A DNA stretch of 11,969 nt, taken from positions 1 through 11,969 of the forward strand of contig JANLUX010000439.1 in NCBI GenBank assembly GCA_031363705.1, given 5' to 3'. The position numbers and the translations under genes were made by a program. Position 1 is the first letter of the stretch, and each line of letters begins with the position of its first letter. The notes beneath the pieces are model-generated. The model searched no databases. It saw nothing but the letters and a program-made list of their open reading frames with translations, and was not told the origin of the DNA. This DNA is from JANLUX01 sp031363705. GTDB lineage: Bacteria > Bacteroidota > Bacteroidia > AKYH767-A > OLB10. Below, piece after piece: positions 1-6,998 of this stretch.

Positions 1-672
1 AAAATTAATTTCAATGAACGTTATGCATTGATTAATGGGAGCAGAAATATTCCGAATGCAACCCAGCATAATATTCCAGCGTGGACAATTTTTGCAATGT
101 TCTTTACAGTTATTTCTCTCGGAAGTAATATTGTAAAAGAAAAACTGAGCGGAAGCTTTACACGGTTAAGAACATTTTCTCCCAATTATTTAATTGCATT
201 GGCTGCAAAGCAACTTGTTTATATTGGAGTGGTTTTATTACAGGTTGTAATTATTTTTTCAATTGGAGTTTTTATTTTTCCTCTCATAAATTTACCTGCA
301 CTAAATATTCCGGATAATATTTTTTCACTTTTCGTGGTAACAATAATCTGCGGATGGTGTGCAATCAGTTATGCCTTGTGCATTGGCATTTTTTCACAAA
401 CACAGGAACAGTCTAATGGATTTGGAGCAGTGTCAGTAGTATTGCTTGCAGCAATCGGAGGAATATTTGTCCCATCGTTTGCAATGACCGGATTCTTCAA
501 TGTAATAATGAAAATCTCCCCTTTGTATTGGTGTCTTGAATCTTATTACAGCTTATTTTTACAGAGTGCAAAACTCAGCGACATATCATCTGATATTTTA
601 ATACTATTTCTCATAACAATGATTTTGCAAGTGATAGCATTTATAGGATTAAAACGAAAAAACCTGATATAA
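1..672 (+). CDS. ABC-2 type transporter permease, C-terminal part (5' end outside window)
   Basis: The reading frame is open from the first base, and no convincing start lies in the window, so the N-terminus is missing; about 223 residues are visible. The visible protein starts in a non-cytoplasmic loop, then has the PAWTIFAMFF helix followed by a charged cytoplasmic stretch (KEKLSGSFTRLRTFS). That pattern is typical of ABC-2 (drug/polysaccharide/lipid export) permeases, where this stretch contacts the ATPase. Four more hydrophobic helices follow, with the family-like GGIFVPSF and SPLYWCLESYYSLFLQ segments, and it ends in a basic tail (KRKN). The ATP-binding subunit is not in the window and is expected upstream. 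The stop codon overlaps the start of the acyl carrier protein by one base (TAATG), so this permease is probably translated with the biosynthetic genes and may export their product. The family is clear; the substrate is inferred from context only. Confidence 0.85.
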   Translation, partial: KINFNERYALINGSRNIPNATQHNIPAWTIFAMFFTVISLGSNIVKEKLSGSFTRLRTFSPNYLIALAAKQLVYIGVVLLQVVIIFSIGVFIFPLINLPALNIPDNIFSLFVVTIICGWCAISYALCIGIFSQTQEQSNGFGAVSVVLLAAIGGIFVPSFAMTGFFNVIMKISPLYWCLESYYSLFLQSAKLSDISSDILILFLITMILQVIAFIGLKRKNLI

Positions 673-944
673 TGGATAGAGAACAGCTAAAGTTGGAGCT
701 AAAAAAACACATGATCAAATATTTAAACCTGCTGGAAATAACTCCTGAAAATATTGGAGATGATCAGCAACTTTTTGGAGATGGTCTTGGTTTAGATTCT
801 ATTGATTCGCTTGAACTGGCTGTTCTGCTTGAACGCGAGTATGGAATAAAAATACAGGATCCGAAAGAAGGAAGAAAAATTTTTGTGAACGTTAATACGA
901 TTGTTGATTATATTTTGCAACACAGGAATAAAATTTTGTCTTAA
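672..944 (+). CDS. Acyl carrier protein (flexirubin/aryl-polyene type)
   Basis: This is a 90-residue acyl carrier protein, the usual length for the family. The phosphopantetheine attachment motif is LGLDSIDSLEL (residues 39-49) with Ser43 as the modified serine. The DSID(A/S)LEL form, rather than the DSLD(T/S)VEL of fatty-acid AcpP, is what I recall for carrier proteins of bacterial aryl-polyene and flexirubin clusters. Helix I (residues 4-21) and the final helix (NTIVDYILQHR) fit the four-helix fold. It carries the growing acyl chain as a thioester in the cytoplasm. The start overlaps the permease stop by one base, and its TAA is followed directly by the ATG of the ketosynthase, so the genes are probably translationally coupled. 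Membership of the ACP family is certain; dedication to a secondary metabolite is inferred from the neighbours. Confidence 0.93.
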   Translation: MDREQLKLELKKHMIKYLNLLEITPENIGDDQQLFGDGLGLDSIDSLELAVLLEREYGIKIQDPKEGRKIFVNVNTIVDYILQHRNKILS

Positions 945-2135
945 ATGAGTCGCATTGTTGTAACAGGGTTAGGTGTTATAAGTGCACTCGGAAATACAGT
1001 AAAAGAAAATCATGATGCATTAATTAAACAAACCTGCGGATTATCAACACTTGAAATTTTAAATTCAAAATTTGCAAACACTTCCCGTTTCGGTGAAATA
1101 AAAATTGCTACTGCTGAATTAAAAAAGAAACTTTTCATAACAACCAAAGGTGCAACAAGAACTGATCTCCTTGCACTCCATGCATTCCGCGAAGCAATTG
1201 AAGACAGCAATTTAAATCACGATGATCTGACATGTTACGACACTGCACTTATTGGTGCAAGCACAGTTGGTGGTATGTGCCTTACCGATGAATTATATAA
1301 TGATGCAAATAACAATCCATCTTCTCCTTCTCAATTTATATCATCGTATGATTGTGCTTCACCCACATTATTTATACAAAAACTTTATCAGGTTAAAGGC
1401 ATTGTTAATTCCATCAACACAGCATGTTCATCATCAGCCAATGCAATAATGTTTGGAGCAAGACTCATTAAAAACGGATTTGCAAAAAGAGCAATTGTAG
1501 GAGGTGTGGATGCACTTGCAAAATTTACTATTAACGGATTTAATTCATTGAGTATTCTTGCTCCTGATTTTTGTAAACCTTTTGATAAGCACCGAATGGG
1601 ACTTAACCTTGGAGAGGGTGCTGCATTTTTAGTTTTGGAAAAAGAAGTAGATGCAGCAGGAAAAAAAATTTATGCTGCGCTCACAGGTTATGGAAATGCC
1701 AATGATGCCTTTCATCCGTCATCGTTATCAGAAAATGGTGATGGTCCATACCGTTCAATGCAGAAAGCGTTAGCTATTGCAGGATTAAAACCATCTCAGA
1801 TAAATTTTGTGAATGCACATGGTACGGGTACAATAAATAATGATGAAGTGGAAGGAAAAGCGATGCAACGTATTTTTAACCAGGTCCCATTTTTTATCTC
1901 ATCCAAATCCAAGATAGGTCATACACTTGGTGCAGCAGCTGCAATTGAATCAGTATTCAGTATTCTTTCTTTACAAAACAATGAAATTTATCCGAGCTTA
2001 AATTTCAATACACCCATTGAATCAACAGGATTAAAACCTGTTACTGATTTTCAAAAACAAAACATTGAATATGTGATGACAAATTCATTTGGCTTTGGAG
2101 GAAACTGCAGCTCTTTGATTTTTTCAAAAAATTAA
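945..2135 (+). CDS. Beta-ketoacyl-[ACP] synthase, FabF-like (KAS I/II family)
   Basis: The 396-residue protein is a complete thiolase-fold ketosynthase that condenses an ACP-bound acyl chain with malonyl-ACP. All catalytic residues are visible: nucleophile Cys161 in NTACSSSAN, His292 in NAHGTGT, and His326 in KSKIGHTLGAAAA with the supporting Lys321 five residues before it. The N-terminus RIVVTGLGVISALG and the C-terminal glycine-rich NSFGFGGNCSSLIF are standard for FabF-type enzymes. It is slightly shorter than FabF (about 410 residues). It sits directly between an ACP and a ketosynthase-like protein lacking these residues, an arrangement like the KS/chain-length-factor pairs of type II polyketide and aryl-polyene systems. 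I therefore read it as the extending enzyme of a dedicated polyene pathway rather than primary fatty-acid synthesis; the latter assignment cannot be excluded from sequence alone. Confidence 0.93.
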   Translation: MSRIVVTGLGVISALGNTVKENHDALIKQTCGLSTLEILNSKFANTSRFGEIKIATAELKKKLFITTKGATRTDLLALHAFREAIEDSNLNHDDLTCYDTALIGASTVGGMCLTDELYNDANNNPSSPSQFISSYDCASPTLFIQKLYQVKGIVNSINTACSSSANAIMFGARLIKNGFAKRAIVGGVDALAKFTINGFNSLSILAPDFCKPFDKHRMGLNLGEGAAFLVLEKEVDAAGKKIYAALTGYGNANDAFHPSSLSENGDGPYRSMQKALAIAGLKPSQINFVNAHGTGTINNDEVEGKAMQRIFNQVPFFISSKSKIGHTLGAAAAIESVFSILSLQNNEIYPSLNFNTPIESTGLKPVTDFQKQNIEYVMTNSFGFGGNCSSLIFSKN

Positions 2136-2140
2136 AAGCT

Positions 2141-3184
2141 GTGTACATCCATAAAACTGTTTGTATTTCTCCCCAACAAACTTTTTCAGAAATTGATCTG
2201 GAAAATTTTGTAAAGGTTGTCGGAACCAAATTAATGGTAATTGAACCTTCTTATCCTGACATTCCACTTAACATATTGCGAAGAATGGGTAAAGCAGTAC
2301 GAATGGGAGTTGGTGCTGCTGCAAGATTGTTAAAAGAATATCCTAACCTTAACGGGATAGTGATTGGCACTGCAAATGGAGGAATGGAAGATTGCATACT
2401 TTTCTTAAACCAAATCATTGATTACAATGAAGGAACACTCACACCTAAAAACTTTGTTCAAAGTACAACCAATGCTATTGCAGCACAGATAGGTTTAAAC
2501 GCAAATAATAAAGAATACAACATCACACATGTCCATCGCGGCCTTGCTTTTGAAAATGCTTTGCTTGATGTAAAAATGCTGCTTGCGGAAAACTTCAAAT
2601 CAACTTACTTATTAGGCGGTGTTGATGAAATTTCAAGTTATAATTTTAATATTGAAAATCTTTCCGGCTGGTATAAAAAGAAACCTGTTGCCAATGAAGA
2701 GTTATATGATAACAATACTAAAGGAAGCATAGCTGGCGAAGGTGTTGCAATGTTTATTGTAAACAACAGTGCAGAACACGCAATTGCAAAAGTGAAAGAT
2801 GTAAAACTGTTACACACTACTGATGAAGCGGAAGTAACTTCGCAATTAAAGTTTTTTCTTGAAAAAAATTCAATGAATGTTAATGAAATAGATTTATACC
2901 TGTCAGGTGAAAACGGTGATACACGATTAAATCATTTTTATCATGCATGTGAAAATTTGTTTGAGCAATCCATCATTGCACGGTTCAAGCATTTGTGTGG
3001 TGAGTATCCGACAGCAACTTCTTTTGCATTATGGCTCGCTTGTTTATTATTGGATACACAGCAATTACCAAAAGGAATAATAAAAAGAAATAATAACAAA
3101 AAAGAGATAAATACTATTTTAATTTATAATAACTATAAAGGCGAACAGCATAGTTTTATTCTGATAAAAAAAACAGTCAGGTAA
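2141..3184 (+). CDS. Ketosynthase-like protein without catalytic residues (chain-length-factor-like)
   Basis: This 347-residue protein has the outline of a beta-ketoacyl synthase (GIVIGTANGGMED at 72-84, NFVQSTTNAIAAQIGL at 104-119, STYLLGGVDEIS at 154-165, GSIAGEGVAMFIV at 195-207). The active-site positions have changed. The region of the Cys nucleophile reads THVHRGLAFENALLD (129-143) with no cysteine. The HGTGT histidine aligns with Gly256 in LSGENGDT. The GH histidine aligns with Glu288 in KHLCGEYPTA, while the Lys five residues earlier (Lys283) is kept. It probably pairs with the active ketosynthase just upstream and shapes the chain-length pocket; similar proteins (Ketoacyl-synt_2-like) occur in aryl-polyene and flexirubin clusters. 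The start is a GTG five bases after the ketosynthase stop; no ATG exists between the upstream in-frame stop (2066-2068) and residue 32, so GTG is the best start. The heterodimer role is inference. Confidence 0.82.
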   Translation: MYIHKTVCISPQQTFSEIDLENFVKVVGTKLMVIEPSYPDIPLNILRRMGKAVRMGVGAAARLLKEYPNLNGIVIGTANGGMEDCILFLNQIIDYNEGTLTPKNFVQSTTNAIAAQIGLNANNKEYNITHVHRGLAFENALLDVKMLLAENFKSTYLLGGVDEISSYNFNIENLSGWYKKKPVANEELYDNNTKGSIAGEGVAMFIVNNSAEHAIAKVKDVKLLHTTDEAEVTSQLKFFLEKNSMNVNEIDLYLSGENGDTRLNHFYHACENLFEQSIIARFKHLCGEYPTATSFALWLACLLLDTQQLPKGIIKRNNNKKEINTILIYNNYKGEQHSFILIKKTVR

Positions 3185-3208
3185 ATTAAAGCTCAATTAT
3201 TATTCCAA

Positions 3209-4270
3209 TCACGATTCTTTTACACATTGCAGCAAGGTCTGATGCGTATCATCAATTAAAGGATAGGTCCTGATAATTTTTAATCCGGCTTCGTTAATTA
3301 ATTTTTCCATGGCTTTAAGGCTGTACATTTTGCTATTGCCATTCGCCATAGTAGTAAAATACAAAGATGTACCTACAAGACAATAAGCCGCTGAATCAAA
3401 CTTCTGATTGTCAATGAAGGGTTCAAGGATGTAAATGTTGGTGTCATTATCAACAGCATCGTGTACTTTTTTCAGGATAGCAACTATTTCTTCAGGAGAA
3501 AAACAATCAAGAAACTGGCTCATCCAGATTGTATCAGCACCTCCGGGAATTTTATTATTGTTATCCAATAAATTGATAGGATGAAAATCAACCCTTTCAC
3601 TAAATCCGTTAGCATCAATATTTTTCTTTGCGATATTAAGTTGCTCTTGCAGGTCAAGAATTTTTATTCGCACCTCAGTGTTAAATTTACAACACCCCAA
3701 TGCCCATTTACCTGTGTTGCCCCCAATGTCGAAAAGGTATTTAGTTTGCTTTTTAAATACTATTTGTAGTGCAGCGTTAAACGCATTGTCAGAATAGTAA
3801 TGATCGAAATCAAGCCATGAATCTTTAACTTTTTCTGGAAATTGCATTAATCCTTCGTAAAGTGTTTTCCAGTCTCCTAAAGTTTTTAATCCTTCCGGCT
3901 TTCCTGTTTTTATTGATTCAGTTAAATATTTTGCACCATTATAACACACATCATTTACAAAATTGAAATTTACCTGCGTCATCCTGTCAGAGTTTATCAG
4001 GTAACCGATTGTGGTAAGTACTACTAAGTCAGGTTCAATAAACTCAACCACATTTATATTAGCTCCCGCTTCTATGAGTATATTAACACCATACAAACTT
4101 AAATTCAACTCATCAGCAATGGCTGAAATTTTTAATCCCTTTTTATTTTTTCTTAATAATTGTAAAATACCCAGCTGCGACATAGCCATAATCGCCTGGA
4201 AATAAATAGGTGAAAAAGCAATTTTCTGTGCTTCAATTTTTGCTTCTAATGCTGACAAATCAGTTTTCAT
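3209..4270 (-). CDS. SAM-dependent O-methyltransferase-like protein (class I, winged-helix N-terminus)
   Basis: The 353-residue protein resembles the dimeric O-methyltransferase family (PF00891-like). Residues about 15-90 form a winged-helix dimerisation domain (LLRKNKKGLKISAIADELNLS). SAM-binding motif I is FDIGGNTGKW (180-189), and an acidic residue at the end of the second strand (ILDLQEQ, Asp206) should bind the ribose. A motif near 280 (IYILEPF) and the C-terminal KAMEKLINEAGLKIIR fit the Rossmann fold. The segment that normally reads LHDW with the catalytic histidine is MSQFLDCFSPEE (250-261), so Asp255 replaces the histidine. It converges on the ketosynthase operon with 24 bases between stops, and related methyltransferases accompany flexirubin clusters, so it may methylate the aryl head of the pigment. 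No clear promoter was found upstream. The family is solid; the substrate is inferred. Confidence 0.85.
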   Translation of the reverse strand: MKTDLSALEAKIEAQKIAFSPIYFQAIMAMSQLGILQLLRKNKKGLKISAIADELNLSLYGVNILIEAGANINVVEFIEPDLVVLTTIGYLINSDRMTQVNFNFVNDVCYNGAKYLTESIKTGKPEGLKTLGDWKTLYEGLMQFPEKVKDSWLDFDHYYSDNAFNAALQIVFKKQTKYLFDIGGNTGKWALGCCKFNTEVRIKILDLQEQLNIAKKNIDANGFSERVDFHPINLLDNNNKIPGGADTIWMSQFLDCFSPEEIVAILKKVHDAVDNDTNIYILEPFIDNQKFDSAAYCLVGTSLYFTTMANGNSKMYSLKAMEKLINEAGLKIIRTYPLIDDTHQTLLQCVKES

Positions 4271-4458
4271 TTAAGGGATCAATAATTTTTATTTTTTGAA
4301 TAAGAAAAGGATATATAGAAAAAATGAATGGCGAAAATAAGGAAACAAAACAATGATAAAACATGACATTAATAAAATCCTCATCAACTATAAAAAGGAG
4401 GGTTTCGGAAAACTTTCATAAAAAACACTTTAAATCCATACTTATATCTATTTTAATT

Positions 4459-4466
4459 TACATTTG
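4459..4466 (+). promoter_or_regulatory. Bacteroidota-type -7 box for the beta-barrel protein gene
   Basis: TACATTTG matches the Bacteroidota -7 consensus TAnnTTTG exactly and lies 24 bases before the ATG at 4491. It predicts a leader of less than 20 bases, which is A-rich and has no Shine-Dalgarno motif. I see no TTTG at the usual -33 distance, so the call rests on the -7 box and its position. The rest of the divergent gap 4271-4490 is AT-rich and shows no other clear signal. Confidence 0.5.
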
Positions 4467-4490
4467 CGCCCAAATCAAAAACTATAAAAC

Positions 4491-5099
4491 ATGAAAAAAG
4501 TATTACTTGGTTTAGCAACTTGCTTAGCATTAACATCCGTACAAACGATGGCACAAAAAGGAAGGATCTCTGGGGGGCTTGAATTAGCTTTACCCATGGG
4601 AGACTTTGGAGATAACGCAGGATTTGGATTTGGAGCTTCCGGGAGATACGAACATCCGATTGGCGACAAAATGGGTATAACAGCAACTTTAGGCTACATT
4701 ACATTTGCGAAAAAAACTTTTGACACCGGTTTTGGCAAGTATGAATATAAAAGCTCAATGATTCCGATTCAAGCAGGGTTCAAATATTATTTTAAAGAAG
4801 CACAGGACGGTTTTTATGTAATGGCTGAGGTGGGAGTTCATTTATTCACAGCCAAGGTTACAAGTCCGGATTTTACATTTTTTGGAGTAACTGTGGCGGG
4901 AACTAAGGAAACCTCATCAAATACCTACCTAAGTTATGCGCCAGCAATTGGTTATCATCTTGCAAACATAGATCTTGGTTTAAGGTATCAGTTGTTTAGT
5001 TATGAAACTACTGTTTCAAGTGGTACTTCTTCTGTGACAAAAACTTCAACTGCCAGTTATCTAGGAATTCGTGCAGCCTATGTATTCGGAGAAAAATAA
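4491..5099 (+). CDS. Outer-membrane beta-barrel protein (porin-like family)
   Basis: The 202-residue protein begins with a clear Sec signal peptide: MKK, a hydrophobic core (VLLGLATCLALTSV), and a likely cleavage after MAQ at about residue 22. The mature part consists of short alternating aromatic and glycine-rich strands, such as RISGGLELALPMGDFG, FGFGASGRYEHPIG, MGITATLGYITF, IQAGFKYYF, FYVMAEVGVHLF, AIGYHLANIDLGLRYQLF and YLGIRAAYVFG. This fits a small eight-stranded barrel of the OMP_b-brl type common in Bacteroidota. There is no N-terminal Cys after the signal, so it is not a lipoprotein. It is monocistronic, with a -7 box upstream and a strong terminator 17 bases after the stop. The divergent methyltransferase and convergent nadE give no functional hint. 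Its specific role is unknown. Confidence 0.88.
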   Translation: MKKVLLGLATCLALTSVQTMAQKGRISGGLELALPMGDFGDNAGFGFGASGRYEHPIGDKMGITATLGYITFAKKTFDTGFGKYEYKSSMIPIQAGFKYYFKEAQDGFYVMAEVGVHLFTAKVTSPDFTFFGVTVAGTKETSSNTYLSYAPAIGYHLANIDLGLRYQLFSYETTVSSGTSSVTKTSTASYLGIRAAYVFGEK

Positions 5100-5116
5100 A
5101 TTTTAATTATTCTGGT

Positions 5117-5152
5117 AAAAGAAGCTGTATTAAAACGCAGCTTCTTTTTTTT
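5117..5152 (+). terminator. Intrinsic terminator downstream of the beta-barrel protein gene
   Basis: An 11-base perfect stem, AAAAGAAGCTG (5117-5127) and CAGCTTCTTTT (5138-5148), encloses a 10-base loop and runs into eight consecutive T residues (5145-5152). It begins 17 bases after the stop of the + strand gene. It is also about 30 bases beyond the stop of nadE on the - strand, where it could act weakly because only four U residues follow the stem in that direction. Confidence 0.88.
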
Positions 5153-5179
5153 GGGGTAACCAGCTCATATTTCAATTAT

Positions 5180-6826
5180 CTAACACAAATATTTACCTAC
5201 TATCGGCATCCTTCTTCCTCTTCCAAATGATTTAGGAGAAACGCGAAGTATAGGAGCAAATTGATGACGCTTGTATTCATTCCTGTTCACCATACTTAAT
5301 ATCCGCTGCACTAATTTTTCATCTAATCCTTTTGCAATTATCTCATCTGGTCCTTGTGACTGATCAATGTATAACATCAATATCTGATCAAGAATATTAT
5401 ACTCAGGCAATGAATCAGTATCTTTTTGATTCGGTCTTAATTCAGCACTTGGTGGCTTTGTAATGATATGATCAGGGATTATCTCACCGTCACGATTAAT
5501 GTAATGCGCTAATTCAAATACCTGTGTTTTATACAAATCACCGATAACGGATAATCCTCCGCACATATCGCCATACAAAGTTCCATATCCGACAGCAAGC
5601 TCGCTTTTGTTAGATGTATTGAGCAAAATATATTTAAACTTATTGCTTAATGCCATCAATAACACACCTCTGATCCTCGCCTGTAAATTTTCTTCTGTTA
5701 CATCAAAAGGTAAATCCTTAAAATCATTTTTCAATGTGTCAAGAAATGAATTGAAAATATTTTCAATTGGTAAAATTTCATGTGATACCTCCAGCGTTTT
5801 TACCATTGTCAATGAATCAGAAATAGAATGATTGCTGCTGTATTGGGATGGCATTAATACTGCATGAACGTTTTCTTTTCCCAAAGCTTTCACTGCAAGC
5901 GCCAGTACAATTGCAGAATCAATGCCTCCTGAGAAACCTAATACAGCTTTATTAAAACTTTGCTTGAAAAAATAATCGCGAATCCCCATTACCAGTGCAT
6001 CATGTACCAACCCAATAAGGTTTTTATTTTCTGCTGGAGTATTTTGATTTTTAACGCTAATGTTTGATGCTGAATCAAACTCACACAATATCAAATCTTC
6101 TTCAAAATATTTTGCTTCATTCAGCAATTTTGCCTTGGCATCATAAATCAATGAACCACCATCAAACAAAATATCGGTCTGTCCTCCTACCTGGTTTACA
6201 TAAATTAAAGGCAATTGATATTGCAAAACATTTTTTTCTAAAATCTTTTTTCTTTGAATCGCATGCGAATAATTAAAGGGAGAAGCTGCGATGTTAATCA
6301 TAAGCTGTGGCTTTTCCTTTATCAGCTCGTTCATAGGCCAGAACCTGTATAAAGGATCATCATCCATATTCCACAAATCCTCGCACACTGTTAATGCAAT
6401 GCGAACTCCATTTACATTGATGCACTCAAAATTTTTGTTTGATTCAAACCAGCGGTATTCATCAAACACATCGTAGGTTGGAAGCAATGTCTTGGAAATA
6501 ATTTTTACGATTTTTCCATCCGATAAAACAAAAGCGGAGTTAAAAAGATTTTTTCCATTTATATCAGGATTAATGCTGGGTCCTCCCACTATAGCGGTTA
6601 TACCTGTGCAGACCGAAGCAACATCTTCCATTGCAGCCATACTTTTTACAGTAAAATCTTTGAAGTCTAAAAAATCAAGAGGAGGATATCCACAAATGGC
6701 AAGTTCAGCAAACACAATTAAATCACACTTCTGCTGCCTTGCCTCGGTGATTGTTTTCTTTATACGCGCACTGTTTTGTTCAAAATTTCCGATATGATAA
6801 TTAAGCTGCGCAAGAGCGATATTCAT
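5180..6826 (-). CDS. nadE: Glutamine-dependent NAD+ synthetase
   Basis: The 548-residue two-domain enzyme converts nicotinic acid adenine dinucleotide to NAD+ using ATP and ammonia released from glutamine; it is cytoplasmic and performs the last step of NAD synthesis. The N-terminal domain (1 to about 250) is a nitrilase-family glutaminase with its Glu-Lys-Cys triad visible: Glu41 in FAELAICGYPP, Lys112 in SKTLLPTYDVFDEYRWF, and Cys148 in LTVCEDLW. The C-terminal domain (about 275-548) is the NAD synthase proper, with the ATP-pyrophosphatase loop GFSGGIDSA (SGGIDS, 299-304), followed by LNTSNKSELAVGYGTLYGDMCGG and the KPPSAELRP segment. The length fits the two-domain class. It is read as a single gene with its own -7 box and is separated from rodA by 172 bases. 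Nothing links it functionally to its neighbours. Confidence 0.97.
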   Translation of the reverse strand: MNIALAQLNYHIGNFEQNSARIKKTITEARQQKCDLIVFAELAICGYPPLDFLDFKDFTVKSMAAMEDVASVCTGITAIVGGPSINPDINGKNLFNSAFVLSDGKIVKIISKTLLPTYDVFDEYRWFESNKNFECINVNGVRIALTVCEDLWNMDDDPLYRFWPMNELIKEKPQLMINIAASPFNYSHAIQRKKILEKNVLQYQLPLIYVNQVGGQTDILFDGGSLIYDAKAKLLNEAKYFEEDLILCEFDSASNISVKNQNTPAENKNLIGLVHDALVMGIRDYFFKQSFNKAVLGFSGGIDSAIVLALAVKALGKENVHAVLMPSQYSSNHSISDSLTMVKTLEVSHEILPIENIFNSFLDTLKNDFKDLPFDVTEENLQARIRGVLLMALSNKFKYILLNTSNKSELAVGYGTLYGDMCGGLSVIGDLYKTQVFELAHYINRDGEIIPDHIITKPPSAELRPNQKDTDSLPEYNILDQILMLYIDQSQGPDEIIAKGLDEKLVQRILSMVNRNEYKRHQFAPILRVSPKSFGRGRRMPIVGKYLC

Positions 6827-6846
6827 AAAAAGTTTTTTTTCTAAAG

Positions 6847-6854
6847 CAAAATTA
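6847..6854 (-). promoter_or_regulatory. Bacteroidota-type -7 box for nadE
   Basis: On the - strand the sequence reads TAATTTTG, an exact match to TAnnTTTG, ending 20 bases before the nadE ATG. The leader would be about 15 bases and A/T-rich. No clear -33 TTTG was found at the expected spacing. The remainder of the 6827-6998 gap shows no convincing terminator for rodA, so read-through from rodA into nadE is also possible. Confidence 0.45.
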
Positions 6855-6998
6855 GGGAATAAAAAAAGAGCGTTTGATTAAAATAATGAGAGTAACGCAG
6901 GCTTGTGTCAGGATCAATATTTTTTTTTGCAGGTGTCATTATCATAACAAATAATTTAAGTTGTCAACGTAAAAATAATGCCACGGCAAAATATTATC

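Noticed and set aside
28..30. A TTG at 28 as a true start of the ABC permease.
   Set aside because: The frame is open to base 1 and the visible part begins midway through an ABC-2 permease, so the gene is cut by the window edge rather than starting here.
4363..4494. A 43-codon + strand ORF (starting MTLIKSSS) whose TGA overlaps the ATG of the beta-barrel gene, resembling a leader peptide.
   Set aside because: The exact -7 box for the downstream gene lies inside it at 4459-4466, so most of the ORF would not be on that transcript. Its composition looks like translated AT-rich intergenic DNA, and no family is recognisable.
6827..6998. A possible rodA terminator or small RNA in the gap between rodA and nadE.
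   Set aside because: The T-run at about 6921-6928 and the A-runs in this gap are not preceded by a convincing stem on either strand; I found no support beyond the nadE -7 box.
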